Numbered from the stretch's first letter, positions 49,336-58,745 are shown. The stretch: DNA of 64,000 bases from Salipiger mucosus DSM 16094 (GCF_000442255.1 NZ_KE557283.1:42536-106535), one strand, 5' to 3'. The notes: generated from the sequence alone by a model not told the origin. Numbers and translations are program-made.

Positions 49336-50571
49336 TCACCCAGAAGCGGCGAGGTCCGAGGTCCCGGCATCCCGGTTGCGGCGGAGGAGAACCGCGAGGA
49401 TGTAGGACAGGGACATCAAGGCCGCGAGCACCACGAAGAACACGGTGACCAGCGCGTAGGACCCACCGAGGTCGAACAGTCCCGCCGCAGCAATCGGAGC
49501 AACGGCCTTGGCAAGCGTGCTGGCGGCGCCGAGCCCTCCGTTGATCCGTCCATAGGCCCGGCGAGTGAGGAATTCCGGCACCATCAGCCCCCTGACGATC
49601 GTCATGACCCCGTTCGCGGCACCGTAGATCCCTGCGGCGGCGAGCATCGACACCATCGTCGGCGCGAGAAAGTGCAGTGCGAGGCAGGCGAGGCAGAGGC
49701 CAGCCACGGCTGCGCCACCGACCGTCGCAGTCGCTGCTCCCCGCATCAGCCACGACACACCAAAGCGTCCGGCCACCTGGGCCGGTCCAATCACTGCAAT
49801 TATCGACACCACATCGCCCGCAGCGAAGCCGCGCGCGGAGAGCAGCGGATAGATGTGGAAGGTGAAAGCCGAGGTCAGCGCCGCATGCGCCAACAGGACG
49901 AAAGCAACGGACCAGAAGGCAGGACTCCGCCCCAGTTTTCGCCAGCGTGCCAGCTCAGCGGATGCGACCGGCTCTTCTCCCCGGCCTACCTGCGTGCCCG
50001 GTTGCTGCGTGCCGCCGATCACGGTCAGGTAAATCGGCATGCAGATCAGGAGATTGACCGCCGCCATCACGACAAGCCCGCCGCGCCAGCCGAGGTGGGT
50101 CAGAAAAAGCTCGATCAGCGGGACGAAGACGGTACTTGCGAAGCCGCCCCAGAGCGTGAGTGCGGTGACGGGCGCGCGCACCCCTCCGGCGCCGAACCGG
50201 CGGGCGATGACGGCGAAAGCCGGCTCGTAGAGAACCGCGGCGAACGTGCCGCCGAGCCCTGCGATCGAAAGGTAGTAGACGGGCAACGAGGAGGCGCGGG
50301 TCAGTAGCAGGAGGAAACAGGCGGCAAGGCACGCTCCGCCTGCCATGACCCTCCGCCCGTGGCCCCGGTCGATGGCCAGCCCCACGGGAAAACTGAGAAG
50401 CGCGGAGACCAGGAGCCCCCATGTGAGCGCCCCGTATTGCTCCGCACGCGACCAGCCAAATTCTCCGGCCATTGCCGACGATATCTGCGGAAAGCTGTAA
50501 TAGACGCTTCCCCATGAGCAGATCTGCGCCACTCCGAGCGCCGCGATAAACTTGCGGTCGTCCAGTGGCAT
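49336..50571 (-). CDS. MFS transporter (monocarboxylate/oxalate-type)
   Basis: A 411-residue major facilitator with 12 transmembrane helices. 'FIAALGVAQICSWGSVYYSF' opens helix 1, motif A-like 'VGLAIDRGHGRRVMAGGACL' follows, then 'PAFAVIARRFGAGGVRAPVT', the pattern of the MCT/oxalate-type permeases. ATG 50571 is chosen because GGAGGCGAG precedes it; an in-frame GTG at 50586 is less likely. The next gene on the strand, 41 bases upstream, is a flavoprotein, so they form an operon with a divergent TetR regulator. It may import or export the compound handled by that enzyme. Confidence 0.87.
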   Translation of the reverse strand: MPLDDRKFIAALGVAQICSWGSVYYSFPQISSAMAGEFGWSRAEQYGALTWGLLVSALLSFPVGLAIDRGHGRRVMAGGACLAACFLLLLTRASSLPVYYLSIAGLGGTFAAVLYEPAFAVIARRFGAGGVRAPVTALTLWGGFASTVFVPLIELFLTHLGWRGGLVVMAAVNLLICMPIYLTVIGGTQQPGTQVGRGEEPVASAELARWRKLGRSPAFWSVAFVLLAHAALTSAFTFHIYPLLSARGFAAGDVVSIIAVIGPAQVAGRFGVSWLMRGAATATVGGAAVAGLCLACLALHFLAPTMVSMLAAAGIYGAANGVMTIVRGLMVPEFLTRRAYGRINGGLGAASTLAKAVAPIAAAGLFDLGGSYALVTVFFVVLAALMSLSYILAVLLRRNRDAGTSDLAASG

Positions 50572-50611
50572 TCGACTCGCCTCCACGGATCCGATATGAG
50601 CGTCCGTCCGA

Positions 50612-51925
50612 TTAGCAGCAGGGGACCGCCGAATTTACGGCAGCTGGATGATCTTGCGCCCCGCGGGAGCTCAATGCGGCGGGAGGACCGCAAACTCCTG
50701 TCTCGGGCAGCACGAGATGGACGTCGCGCGCGGCCGCGTGATCCCCGGCCAGTTCGCAGGCGACCGACCTGACCTGTTCGTATCCGGTCAGCATCAGGAA
50801 AGTCGGCGCGCGCCCATAGGATTTCATGCCGACGATGTAGAAGCCCTTTTCCGGGTGCTCCAGCTCCTCGACACCATGCGGCGGAACGGAACCGCAGGAA
50901 TGCAGGTTCGGGTCGATCAGCGGCGCCAAGGCCACGGGAGCCTCTACGACCGGATCGAGCCGCAGACGCAATTCTCGCAACATGGCGAGATTCGGTCTAA
51001 AGCCGGTCGTCACCACGATACGGTCGACCAGAAAGTCCTGCCTTTTCGCTCCGACACGCGCGTGGACACGTACACCTGCGCCCTCGAGCGCGAGTCTCTC
51101 AGCAGAAAAGGGCGCGAGAACACGGAACGCCTCTGCCTGCTCCTGCGCTTGCACGGCGAGCCCAAGTTGGCCACGCGCCGGAAGCTCATCGGCTTCACCG
51201 CCGCCAACAAGATTGGACGCCGTCGCGTGGCGCCGCCCCCAGTAAACTTCAGTCTCGGATTCCTCCGCGCGTAGCGCAGCGAGATCGAGCGCGACGTTCG
51301 CCGCCGAGTGCCCACCTCCGACGACCAGGATGGACTTTCCTGCGAAAAGGGCACGATCTTTGCCGAGAACATCCGGAATTCCGTAGCTGATGGCGTGCGA
51401 GGCCTCGGCTTCGCCGGGAACTGCAAGGCCGTCGCGGCCCATCGGGTTCGGATCAGACCAGGTACCGCTTGCATCCACCACGGCGTCGAAGAGCTCGTTG
51501 CGAAGTTCCCCGCTCGCGTCGGTCCACCGCACGACGAACAGCGCGCTCTCGCGTTCGGCATCGTCGATGCGGGACCGGTCCTCGCGGCTGACGGCGACGA
51601 TCTCGGAGCTCAGGCGCAGGCGGTCGGCGATCCCCGGATGGCGCGCGAGGGGCGTCAGGTACGCGTCGACGATTTCCCGCCCCGTGGGCAACCCGTCCGA
51701 CGGGGGTTCGGACCAGCCCTGTGCGGCAAGCAGGCGACGCGCCGCCGCGTCGATTACGTATCGCCACGGTGTGAAGACGCGGACATGGCCCCAGGCACGC
51801 ATCGCGTTACCCGGGCGCGCCCCCTTCTCGAAGACGATCGGTTCGAGACCCTGTTCGACGAGATGTGCGGCCGCGGCCAGCCCGACAGGTCCCGCTCCGA
51901 TCACTGCGACACGATGAACGTTCAT
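50612..51925 (-). CDS. FAD/NAD(P)-binding flavoprotein (ArsO-like monooxygenase-type)
   Basis: A 437-residue two-dinucleotide-binding-domain flavoprotein. The FAD-binding GAGPVGLAAAAHLVEQGLEP is at residues 10-29 and the NADPH-binding VVGGGHSAANVALDL at about 200. Between them is 'VVDASGTWSDPNPMGRDGLA', and 'WGHVRVFTPWRYVIDAAARR' precedes it. This domain set occurs in proteins near arsenic genes (ArsO-type), but no arsenic genes are visible here, so the role is open. The protein ends CVCGPPAALSS-like with cysteines in the last 40 residues (two adjacent Cys at the end). Strong AGGAGG before the ATG. Operon with the MFS gene downstream; TetR divergent. Confidence 0.8.
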   Translation of the reverse strand: MNVHRVAVIGAGPVGLAAAAHLVEQGLEPIVFEKGARPGNAMRAWGHVRVFTPWRYVIDAAARRLLAAQGWSEPPSDGLPTGREIVDAYLTPLARHPGIADRLRLSSEIVAVSREDRSRIDDAERESALFVVRWTDASGELRNELFDAVVDASGTWSDPNPMGRDGLAVPGEAEASHAISYGIPDVLGKDRALFAGKSILVVGGGHSAANVALDLAALRAEESETEVYWGRRHATASNLVGGGEADELPARGQLGLAVQAQEQAEAFRVLAPFSAERLALEGAGVRVHARVGAKRQDFLVDRIVVTTGFRPNLAMLRELRLRLDPVVEAPVALAPLIDPNLHSCGSVPPHGVEELEHPEKGFYIVGMKSYGRAPTFLMLTGYEQVRSVACELAGDHAAARDVHLVLPETGVCGPPAALSSRGAQDHPAAVNSAVPCC

Positions 51926-51959
51926 GACGTTGCCTCCTTTAGATGCTTCTCAATACATC

Positions 51960-51981
51960 GACCATCAATGCATCAATGGTC
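51960..51981. promoter_or_regulatory. Candidate TetR operator
   Basis: A 22-bp near-palindrome centred at 51970.5: arms GACCAT and ATGGTC, with the self-complementary ATGCAT at the centre. Eighteen of 22 positions are symmetric. It lies between the divergent flavoprotein and TetR genes, as expected for a TetR site controlling both. Confidence 0.6.
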
Positions 51982-52082
51982 AAGTGTTATGAGATGCCGA
52001 GATGTCCGAAGGCCCACTCAGGCTTGAATTTTTGCATTATGGTTGTCATTTAATCAACTCTGTCAGGAAGCGAGAGCGGCCG

Positions 52083-52676
52083 ATGACCAGATATTCAAAG
52101 GATCACAAGGCGAAGTCGCGTGAGCGAATCGTGGCCGAAGCCGCGAAGGCGTTGCGCCAAAAGGGCTTCGATGGGATCGGCGTTGCCGACATCATGAAAC
52201 GGGCAGGAATGACCCATGGCGGCTTCTATGCACACTTCCCATCGAAGGATGCCCTGATCGTCGAGGCGATCGCCCATGCGCTGAAGGACTCGCATGAGGG
52301 GCTCGTGGACCGGGCGACCTCGTCCGACCAGGCGTCCACGAAACTGGGCGCGCTCGTCGGCGAGTATCTCAGCGAGCCGCATCGCGATCATCCAGAACTC
52401 GGCTGCCCGATCGCCGCCACGGGAAGCGATATCGCCCGGCTCGATCCGGAGATCCAGAAGCAGATCAAACCGGATCTCGAGGCATGGGTGGAAAGCTACA
52501 TCGCGGCCGCCGGTGGCGAAGCGCGGAGCGCCACCGGCCTGACCGCGATCTGCGCCATGATCGGCGCGATGCAGCTTTCACGCATGACGGCCGACCCTGC
52601 GCTTTCGGATCGCATCCTGGATCAGGTCCGCCGAGAGCTACAGGATCGGGCGGGGCAGGATGCCGCGAGATCCTGA
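52083..52676 (+). CDS. TetR-family transcriptional regulator
   Basis: A 197-residue TetR repressor. The helix-turn-helix is at residues ~10-55 ('RERIVAEAAKALRQKGFDGI', then 'GVADIMKRAGMTHGGFYAHF'), followed by an all-helical ligand domain with 'ELGCPIAATGSDIARLDPEI', the pattern of the NemR/AcuR-like group that senses electrophiles through cysteine (one Cys here, in GCPI). The ATG at 52083 fits the usual N-terminus. It is divergent from the flavoprotein-MFS operon with a clear dyad in between, so it probably represses it. The downstream molybdoenzyme gene converges on it. Confidence 0.88.
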   Translation: MTRYSKDHKAKSRERIVAEAAKALRQKGFDGIGVADIMKRAGMTHGGFYAHFPSKDALIVEAIAHALKDSHEGLVDRATSSDQASTKLGALVGEYLSEPHRDHPELGCPIAATGSDIARLDPEIQKQIKPDLEAWVESYIAAAGGEARSATGLTAICAMIGAMQLSRMTADPALSDRILDQVRRELQDRAGQDAARS

Positions 52677-52690
52677 ACGACCGGCGAAGA

Positions 52691-55198
52691 TCACTCCGCA
52701 TCCCTGACCGCCTGCCAGACCCGCTCAGGTGTCAGCGGCATCCGTATGTCGCGAACGCCGAGCGGTCGAAGAGCGTCAAGAACGGCGTTGACCACGGCCG
52801 GAGGAGCGCCGATCGTGGCGCCCTCGCCGGCCCCCTTCGCGCCGAGGGGATTGAGCTTCGTCGGCGTCACGGTGTGGGAAATCTCGAAGTCGGGAAGGTC
52901 TGTCGCCCGGGGCAACGCATAGTCCATCAGCGACGTCGCACCGGGGGTGCCGTCCGGCGCATAGCCGGCGTCTTCCATCAGGGCCTGTCCGATCCCCTGC
53001 GCCGCTCCGCCATGGATCTGGCCGGCCACCAGCAGCGGATTGATGACCTGTCCGCAATCGTCGACGATCACGTGCTTCAGGATCCCGACATGCCCGGTTC
53101 GCGGCTCCACTTCGACGCCGACGATATGGGTGCCGTAGGAGGCGGGCATGTCCTTAGGATCGAAAAACTCTGTCTCGTCGAGGCCCGGGACGAGACCGAG
53201 CGGGACGTCATGCGCCAGATGCGCCTCGCGTGCCGCTTCGGCGAGCGGCACCGCCTGACGGCCCCGGACGCCGCCCGGCAGGTCGAGCCCGGTGATCCTG
53301 TTGAAGACACGCGCCTTGACCCGGTCCTCGAGCCGGCGCAATGCGAGAAATGCGCGCCCCCTCAGGCCACGGCGCCGCGCGGTGAACGTACCCTCCGCAT
53401 AGACGACTTCCTTGGGCAGGCATTGCAGCTTGACCGCCGCGATGCGCGCAAGCTTCTCGCGGATGCGCCACGCCGCGCGATGCACTGCGCTACCGCCGAC
53501 CGCCATGGTGCGCGAATTGTAGGTGCCGGTGCCGAACGGAATGACCGAGGTGTCGCCCTGCACCACCTCGACCGCCGATAGCGGAATCTGCAAGGCATCG
53601 GCCGCGATCTGCGCCAGCGTCGTCGCATGACCCTGGCCGTGACTGTGGGCGCCGGAGAATACGGTGACGCGGGCATCGGGGTGCATGACCACCCGCGCGC
53701 TTTCGTGGCCGGCGCGCCGGAAACCGACCGCCGCCATTCCCATCGAGGGGGCCGCGCCCGAGGTCTCGGAATAGGTCGCGATTCCCACGCCGATGCGGCG
53801 CCCTGAGCTGCCGTGCGCCTTGCGGAAAGACTCAATATCGAAAGCCGAAAGCGCCGCATCGAGATTGTCCGCGTAGTTGCCGGAATCGAGAGTGAACCCG
53901 GTCGGCAGCTTGTGCGGCATCTTCTCTGGCGGGACGAAGTTGCGCTGGCGGGCCTCCGCGGGATCGAGCTGCAGCTCCATCGCCAGTTCATCGACCATCC
54001 GCTCGATGAGGCACGTCGCCTCGGGATGCCCCGCTCCGCGATAGGGTCCGGTGGGCATCCGGTTGGTGTAGACGGCGGTGACTTCCGAGACCACGTTCGG
54101 GATGTCGTAGGGTCCAGTAACCGAGAGCCCGGCATTGATCGCGGGGATGCCCGGGCCCATCCCCATCGCGAAGGCGCCCAAATCCGCCACGATCCTCGTC
54201 TTCAACCCGGTGATCCGTCCGTTCCGCGTTGCGGTCAGCTCGGCATATTGCACATGATCGCGGCCATGGGTCGTCCCCACGAGGGTGTCGGAACGGCTCT
54301 CGATCCAGGCACAGGCTCGGCCGGTCCGCATCGCCGCAAGCGCGACGATGACGTCTTCGGCATAGAAGCCCAGCTTTGCCCCGAAGCCGCCGCCCACATC
54401 CGGCGAGACGAAGCGCAGCCGGTGCGCGGGGAAGCCGAGACAGTCCGACAAGGCACGCGCATGGACATGGGGCAGTTGTGACGAGGAGTGATGGGTGAGG
54501 CTATGCGTGACGGGATCGTAATCGGACAGGACTGCCCGCCCTTCCAGCGGCGAGGGCGCCAGCCGGTTGTTGGTCAGCCGGCGCGCGATAACGATTTGAG
54601 CCGAGCGGCGCGCCCTTTCGTAGTCGCCTCCGGCCCGGCGCTTTCTGAGGGCCACATTGTCACCGGGTTCATGCACTTTCGGCGCGCCCAACTCGAGCGC
54701 GGCCTCCTGATCGAGGACGGGCTCCAGCAGCTTGTAGCGGACATCCATCGCCGCCACGGCATCTCGCGCCTGCGCCCGCGTCCGCGCGACGATCGCGGCG
54801 ACGGGCTGGCCGGCATAGCACACGGTCCCGCTGGCCAGGACTGGATGTTGCACTTCCCACAGCATCCCGGGCGGCGCCCAATCGCATGGGAGAGTTCCGA
54901 TCCCTTCAAGATCCCTGTCCGTCAGAACCGCCTCGACCCCGTCCATCTGCCGCGCCGCATCGTCATCGATACGTTCGATCTCGGCATGTGCATGGGGCGA
55001 GCGAAGGATCGCGACGCAGAGTGCATCCGTCCGGGCCGCCAGATCAGCCACAAAGCGGGATTTCCCCCGGAGCAAACGATCATCCTCGACCCGTGGCACC
55101 TTTCGGCCGATCAAAGGCGTGCCGCCCTCCGCCGGCAAGGGACCGAGAGAAGTGGGCCCGGCTTCGGCCGGGGGAAGGGTCTCCGAGTGGGCGTTCAT
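52691..55198 (-). CDS. Xanthine dehydrogenase-family molybdopterin-binding (large) subunit
   Basis: An 835-residue CoxL/XdhB-like subunit. 'TPLIGRKVPRVEDDRLLRGK' opens the N-terminal domain; 'DVGGGFGAKLGFYAEDVIVA' binds the molybdopterin. The active-site loop reads PTGPYRGAGHPEATCLIERM, the form II (AYRGAGR) type rather than the AYxCSFR of true CO dehydrogenase. The catalytic Glu is in GAKGAGEGATIGAPPAVVNA. The enzyme should hydroxylate an aromatic or heterocyclic compound or an aldehyde. The start at 55198 overlaps the MFS stop (TAATG) and has GGAGA upstream. The FeS and FAD subunits are encoded divergently at 56538 and 57025, an unusual split. Confidence 0.88.
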   Translation of the reverse strand: MNAHSETLPPAEAGPTSLGPLPAEGGTPLIGRKVPRVEDDRLLRGKSRFVADLAARTDALCVAILRSPHAHAEIERIDDDAARQMDGVEAVLTDRDLEGIGTLPCDWAPPGMLWEVQHPVLASGTVCYAGQPVAAIVARTRAQARDAVAAMDVRYKLLEPVLDQEAALELGAPKVHEPGDNVALRKRRAGGDYERARRSAQIVIARRLTNNRLAPSPLEGRAVLSDYDPVTHSLTHHSSSQLPHVHARALSDCLGFPAHRLRFVSPDVGGGFGAKLGFYAEDVIVALAAMRTGRACAWIESRSDTLVGTTHGRDHVQYAELTATRNGRITGLKTRIVADLGAFAMGMGPGIPAINAGLSVTGPYDIPNVVSEVTAVYTNRMPTGPYRGAGHPEATCLIERMVDELAMELQLDPAEARQRNFVPPEKMPHKLPTGFTLDSGNYADNLDAALSAFDIESFRKAHGSSGRRIGVGIATYSETSGAAPSMGMAAVGFRRAGHESARVVMHPDARVTVFSGAHSHGQGHATTLAQIAADALQIPLSAVEVVQGDTSVIPFGTGTYNSRTMAVGGSAVHRAAWRIREKLARIAAVKLQCLPKEVVYAEGTFTARRRGLRGRAFLALRRLEDRVKARVFNRITGLDLPGGVRGRQAVPLAEAAREAHLAHDVPLGLVPGLDETEFFDPKDMPASYGTHIVGVEVEPRTGHVGILKHVIVDDCGQVINPLLVAGQIHGGAAQGIGQALMEDAGYAPDGTPGATSLMDYALPRATDLPDFEISHTVTPTKLNPLGAKGAGEGATIGAPPAVVNAVLDALRPLGVRDIRMPLTPERVWQAVRDAE

Positions 55199-56427
55199 TA
55201 CGTTATCTCCAATCTTGACGTCAGAAAGTAGGAACAACCTGCGAAGGCCCAGGCCGCGATCATCACCGCCGGAAGCGTGAGCACGGGGCGTGAGACCTGC
55301 AGGAGGCTGACCGCTCCACCTCCCAGCGCGCCGCCGGTCATTTGCACGAAGCCCTGCAAGGAAGCGGCCGCACCGGCGTTCGCCGGGAACCGTTGAAGCG
55401 CGGCCGCAGCTACGACCGGCAGAACCATGCCGAGCCCGGTCGCGAAGCAGGCCATCGCGGCATTAAATGCGTGTTTGTGGAGAACGCCGAGCAGCGGGAG
55501 TACTAGCATCGTTCCTGCCCCTAAGAGCATAATGAGAAACCCGCTTTCCGGTATCCGACCCCTGTCGTACCGGATGGCGTGTCGCCGGACGACGCCCGCT
55601 CCAAGCAGGAACCCAGCTGCGGAGAGCGGCGGATAGAAGCCATACTCGAAGGGTGGAACGGCCAGGTGATCGATGAAGATCGTCGGCGAGGCGACGAAAT
55701 AGGCCGAGAGCCCGGCGAAGAGACCGCCCGCAGTCAGGGCGTTTCCGAGGAAGATGCGATCCGACGCAATCTGGAGGTAGGCCGTTGAAACAGCGGACCT
55801 CCTACTGGTTTCGGCACGCGGTCGCGTCTCAGGTAGCCGCAGCGCCGCGGCAACAATCACGACCGCCCCCAGAGCGAGCGTCAACCAGAAACAGGCTCGC
55901 CAGCCCGCAAGAGCCTGCGCCAAGCCCCCGACAAGCGGCGTCAGGCCAGGGACCAGCGCGAAGGCCATTGTAACGGCCGCCATCACCCTGACGAGTGCGG
56001 GACCCTCGAAGCTATCTCTGGTCACCGCGCGAGAGACGACCACGCCTGCAGCTGCACCCAGCCCCTGCATGCTGCGGGCACAGATCAGACTGGGAAGCGA
56101 TTGCGCTACCGTGCAGCCCAAAGTTCCCAGCATGAAGAGCGTCAAGCCCGCCATGAGCACGGGCCGGCGTCCCCATCGGTCGGAGACCGCACCGTACGCC
56201 AGCTGCCCGAAGGCGAAGGCCGCGTAATAGACCACGAGCGCCGCCTGAACCTTTGGTGTCATGACATCGAGCGCCCGGGCCGCTGCGGGCATCGACGGCG
56301 AGAAGACACTCGCGGCGAATTGACCGAGTGCGGCCAGCGACGCAAGCAACAAGACGCTTCTCATACTCTCGGCAAGGCGGTGCGGACGTTCCGGGCCAGA
56401 AGCCATCGACTCTTCATTTTGCCACAT
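55198..56427 (-). CDS. Bcr/CflA-type MFS transporter
   Basis: A 409-residue MFS permease with 12 helices. Motif A: YGAVSDRWGRRPVLMAGLTL. Motif C-like: 'SMQGLGAAAGVVVSRAVTRD', 'VPGLTPLVGGLAQALAGWRA' and a typical Bcr/CflA C-terminal half. The start at 56427 lacks a good ribosome binding site; an internal ATG at 56406 is also possible. It overlaps the molybdoenzyme large-subunit gene by one base, so both are on one transcript. It may take up or expel the substrate or product of that enzyme. The divergent gene at 56538 encodes the FeS subunit. Confidence 0.85.
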   Translation of the reverse strand: MWQNEESMASGPERPHRLAESMRSVLLLASLAALGQFAASVFSPSMPAAARALDVMTPKVQAALVVYYAAFAFGQLAYGAVSDRWGRRPVLMAGLTLFMLGTLGCTVAQSLPSLICARSMQGLGAAAGVVVSRAVTRDSFEGPALVRVMAAVTMAFALVPGLTPLVGGLAQALAGWRACFWLTLALGAVVIVAAALRLPETRPRAETSRRSAVSTAYLQIASDRIFLGNALTAGGLFAGLSAYFVASPTIFIDHLAVPPFEYGFYPPLSAAGFLLGAGVVRRHAIRYDRGRIPESGFLIMLLGAGTMLVLPLLGVLHKHAFNAAMACFATGLGMVLPVVAAAALQRFPANAGAAASLQGFVQMTGGALGGGAVSLLQVSRPVLTLPAVMIAAWAFAGCSYFLTSRLEIT

Positions 56428-56450
56428 GACGCGATCACCGACTTGCCATT

Positions 56451-56473
56451 ATATTACGATCATCATATTACGA
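56451..56473. promoter_or_regulatory. Direct repeats ATATTACGA in the molybdoenzyme divergent promoter
   Basis: ATATTACGA at 56451-56459 and 56465-56473, two identical 9-mers spaced 14 bases apart, between the MFS and the FeS genes. No regulator is encoded next to them, so the cognate factor is unknown. The repeats lie in an AT-rich patch that may be the divergent promoter. Confidence 0.5.
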
Positions 56474-56537
56474 GCCTCGAAACCCTGTCAAGCCTCTGGC
56501 CAGAGGCGCAGTAGACGAGCCTGAAGGCGAGGTGCCG

Positions 56538-57020
56538 ATGAAAATCAGCTTGAAACTCAACGGCGAGGAACGAGGCGCCAGGATCGAGCCGCGCACGTTG
56601 CTCGTGGATCTGTTGCGAGACGACTTCCGCCTGACCGGAGCGCATGTGGGCTGCGAGACCACTCAGTGCGGCGCATGCACGGTTCTTGTCGAGGGACGGG
56701 CGGTGAAGGCCTGCACGATGCTAGCCGCCGAAGTTTCGGACAAGCGTGTTACAACCATCGAGGGCGTGGCCACCAACGGGCAGGCGCTACACCCGATGCA
56801 GGAGGCCTTCCGCACCCATCACGGACTGCAATGCGGGTATTGCACGCCGGGGATGGTGATGCTCGCCCTCGATCTGGTCCGCAGGTACGGCGTCCCAGAC
56901 GAGGCCACGATCCGACACGACCTGAAGGGCAATATCTGCCGCTGCACGGGCTATCAGAACATCGTTGCCGCCATCCGGAGCGGCGCCGAGGCGATGGCGA
57001 CGGGTTCCGGGACGGAGTAA
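56538..57020 (+). CDS. [2Fe-2S] subunit of xanthine dehydrogenase-family enzyme
   Basis: A 160-residue protein with the eight conserved cysteines. Plant-type ferredoxin cluster: CETTQCGACTVLVEGRAVKAC. Helical cluster: CGYCTPGMVMLALD and GNICRCTGYQNIV. It carries electrons from the molybdenum site to FAD. The ATG has GAGG six bases upstream. It is the first gene of a two-gene transcript with the FAD subunit, divergent from the large-subunit operon, and would assemble with both. Length is typical (155-165). Confidence 0.93.
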   Translation: MKISLKLNGEERGARIEPRTLLVDLLRDDFRLTGAHVGCETTQCGACTVLVEGRAVKACTMLAAEVSDKRVTTIEGVATNGQALHPMQEAFRTHHGLQCGYCTPGMVMLALDLVRRYGVPDEATIRHDLKGNICRCTGYQNIVAAIRSGAEAMATGSGTE

Positions 57021-57024
57021 GGCC

Positions 57025-57852
57025 ATGCACGAATTCGAATACCTCAGGCCGAAGACGCTGGTGGAATTGCGACGGGCGCTCGATCGTGGGGCCGTCATCC
57101 TGGCCGGCGGCCAGACTCTGCTACCTGAGCTTAAGTCCCGTTCCAGAAGCATCGGAGCGCTGGCAGATGCCAAGGCGGTGCTGCCCGAAGGGATCTACCT
57201 GGATGCGGGCCGCCTGATCATCGGTGGCGCGGCCACCCATGCTGAGATCGCGTCGAACGATACGGTCTGCGCCGAGACGCCCGCCCTCGCGCAACTGGCC
57301 GATCAGGTCGGGGACCCTTCGGTCCGGAACCGCGGCACGCTCGGTGGTGCCCTGGCAAGCAACCATCCTGCCGGAGACTGGCCGGCCGCCGCCCTCGCGC
57401 TCGATGCCGTGCTTCACACCGATGGGGGGAACGTGCCCTTCAAGGCCATCGCGGCCGGCAGCGAGGACTTGGCCGGCCGGATCATCCTCGAGGTCTCCTT
57501 CGCGCTTGCTGAGGATTGCGCCTATTCCAAGTTCCTTCATCCGGCGGCCCGCTACGCCGTGGTCGGCGTCTTCGTTGCCCTGGGCTCGGATGACCGCAGG
57601 GTGGCGGTCACGGGCCTGGCGAAATCCGGGGCCTTTGAGTGGGCGGACGCGGGCACCTGCGACGCCCCCCTCTCCATCCGCCCCGGTCACCAGGCGATCC
57701 GCGAGGATCAACTGGCCTCCGAAGCCTACCGGCATGCCTTAACCCGAGAGCTGCTGCGCGAGGCCGAGGCGATGCTGGGAACGGACGGACCGCGCGCCGT
57801 TTCGATCGCGCAAGGCCAACCGATGTCCCGGGCGATAAGTCAACATGTCTGA
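57025..57852 (+). CDS. FAD-binding (medium) subunit of xanthine dehydrogenase-family enzyme
   Basis: A 275-residue CoxM-like subunit. FAD-binding motifs are in order: GAVILAGGQTLLPELKSR (AGGQ) near residue 28, then 'IGGAATHAEIASND' and 'PSVRNRGTLGGALASNHPAG' (TLGG) near residue 105. A C-terminal CO_deh_flav domain follows ('AYRHALTRELLREAEAML'). It starts four bases after the FeS subunit stop and completes the electron path to an external acceptor. No chaperone genes (coxD/E/F/G, xdhC) are found nearby, so maturation must be by genes elsewhere. Confidence 0.92.
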   Translation: MHEFEYLRPKTLVELRRALDRGAVILAGGQTLLPELKSRSRSIGALADAKAVLPEGIYLDAGRLIIGGAATHAEIASNDTVCAETPALAQLADQVGDPSVRNRGTLGGALASNHPAGDWPAAALALDAVLHTDGGNVPFKAIAAGSEDLAGRIILEVSFALAEDCAYSKFLHPAARYAVVGVFVALGSDDRRVAVTGLAKSGAFEWADAGTCDAPLSIRPGHQAIREDQLASEAYRHALTRELLREAEAMLGTDGPRAVSIAQGQPMSRAISQHV

Positions 57853-57915
57853 GTCCGGATCCAATCTAACCATTCCATCCCAGAACGACTGACCCTTCTT
57901 GTCGCTCGGCCGGCG

Positions 57916-58640
57916 GTGCTTGTGACCAGGTTCATGACGGGCGCATTCGGCGGCGGTTCCGCCATCGTGGGCATCCCGCTAATCGCCCTCATCATGAACC
58001 CTATCGCGAAGCGGGGCGCTCCTTGCGCCACTCTGTGTCGCAACGGATCTTTTCGCCCTGAGCTACACGTCCTCGTCCACCTAGTCGAAACTCGATCTGG
58101 CAGTTCTACTTCCAACTCTGCTGGTTGGAATCGCACTCAGCACCTGGCTCTTGGGCGTCCCCGAAGAAAGGGCGTCGAGATCCTGATCGGCGCAGTTTCG
58201 CTCCTCTTCGTACTGGGCTGGTTAATGAGTGGCAAGCGTGACGAGCCGGCCCGGCGATCCGGCTTCCGTGCCGCCATCGCCGGAACGGCATCGGACATGA
58301 CGACCACGCTCGCCTATTCGGGCAGACCTACACTCGCGATGTACCTGCTACCGCTCGGTCTGCTCAAGAACGTCTACGCCGGAACGACGAGCCTGTTCTC
58401 CACCGCCGGCAACCTTGTCAAAGCCCTCCCGTTGCTCTGGCTCGGAGCACTTTCGGCGCAGCAATAGTGGCTGAAGCTCATCGAGCTGACCTTCGCACCC
58501 GGGGTGCGAACCGGATAGCGGCTGCAAGAGAGGATCGATCAGGCAATGCTATACCGCGTCCTCTCACATTCCTCATCTTGGTCGCTCTCAAGCTAATCTG
58601 GGACGGCACAAGCGGCTACGTTTGGGGGCGGGTCGAGCGG
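57916..58640 (+). pseudogene. TauE/SafE (TSUP) permease, multiply disrupted
   Basis: TSUP sequence spread over frames. It starts 'VTRFMTGAFGGGSAIVGIPL', is broken around 58020-58130, resumes with VEILIGAVSLLFVLGWLMSG and 'RAAIAGTASDMTTTLAYSGR', then 'PLGLLKNVYAGTTSLFSTAG' to a stop at 58465, and traces (ERIDQAMLYRVL, then LILVALKLIWDGTSGYVW) continue to about 58640 in other frames. At least two frameshifts and a nonsense codon; non-functional. These permeases export sulfur compounds such as sulfite or sulfoacetate. The PadR gene at 58746 converges on it. Confidence 0.8.
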
Positions 58641-58745
58641 AACTCGGCTAGGTCTGGCGCCAGTCTGAGGCGGTGGAACGAGCTTGTCTCGTTGAAAAAA
58701 TCCCCAGATCGTAGCTTGCGACAGTATCCGGATTTCGGGGGCAGC

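Noticed and set aside
49210..50307. 365-codon plus-strand frame opposite the MFS gene
   Set aside because: Glu/Arg/Gly-rich shadow; the opposite strand has clear transmembrane helices.
52484..53581. 365-codon plus-strand frame opposite the molybdoenzyme gene
   Set aside because: Shadow of TetR end and large subunit; no domain.
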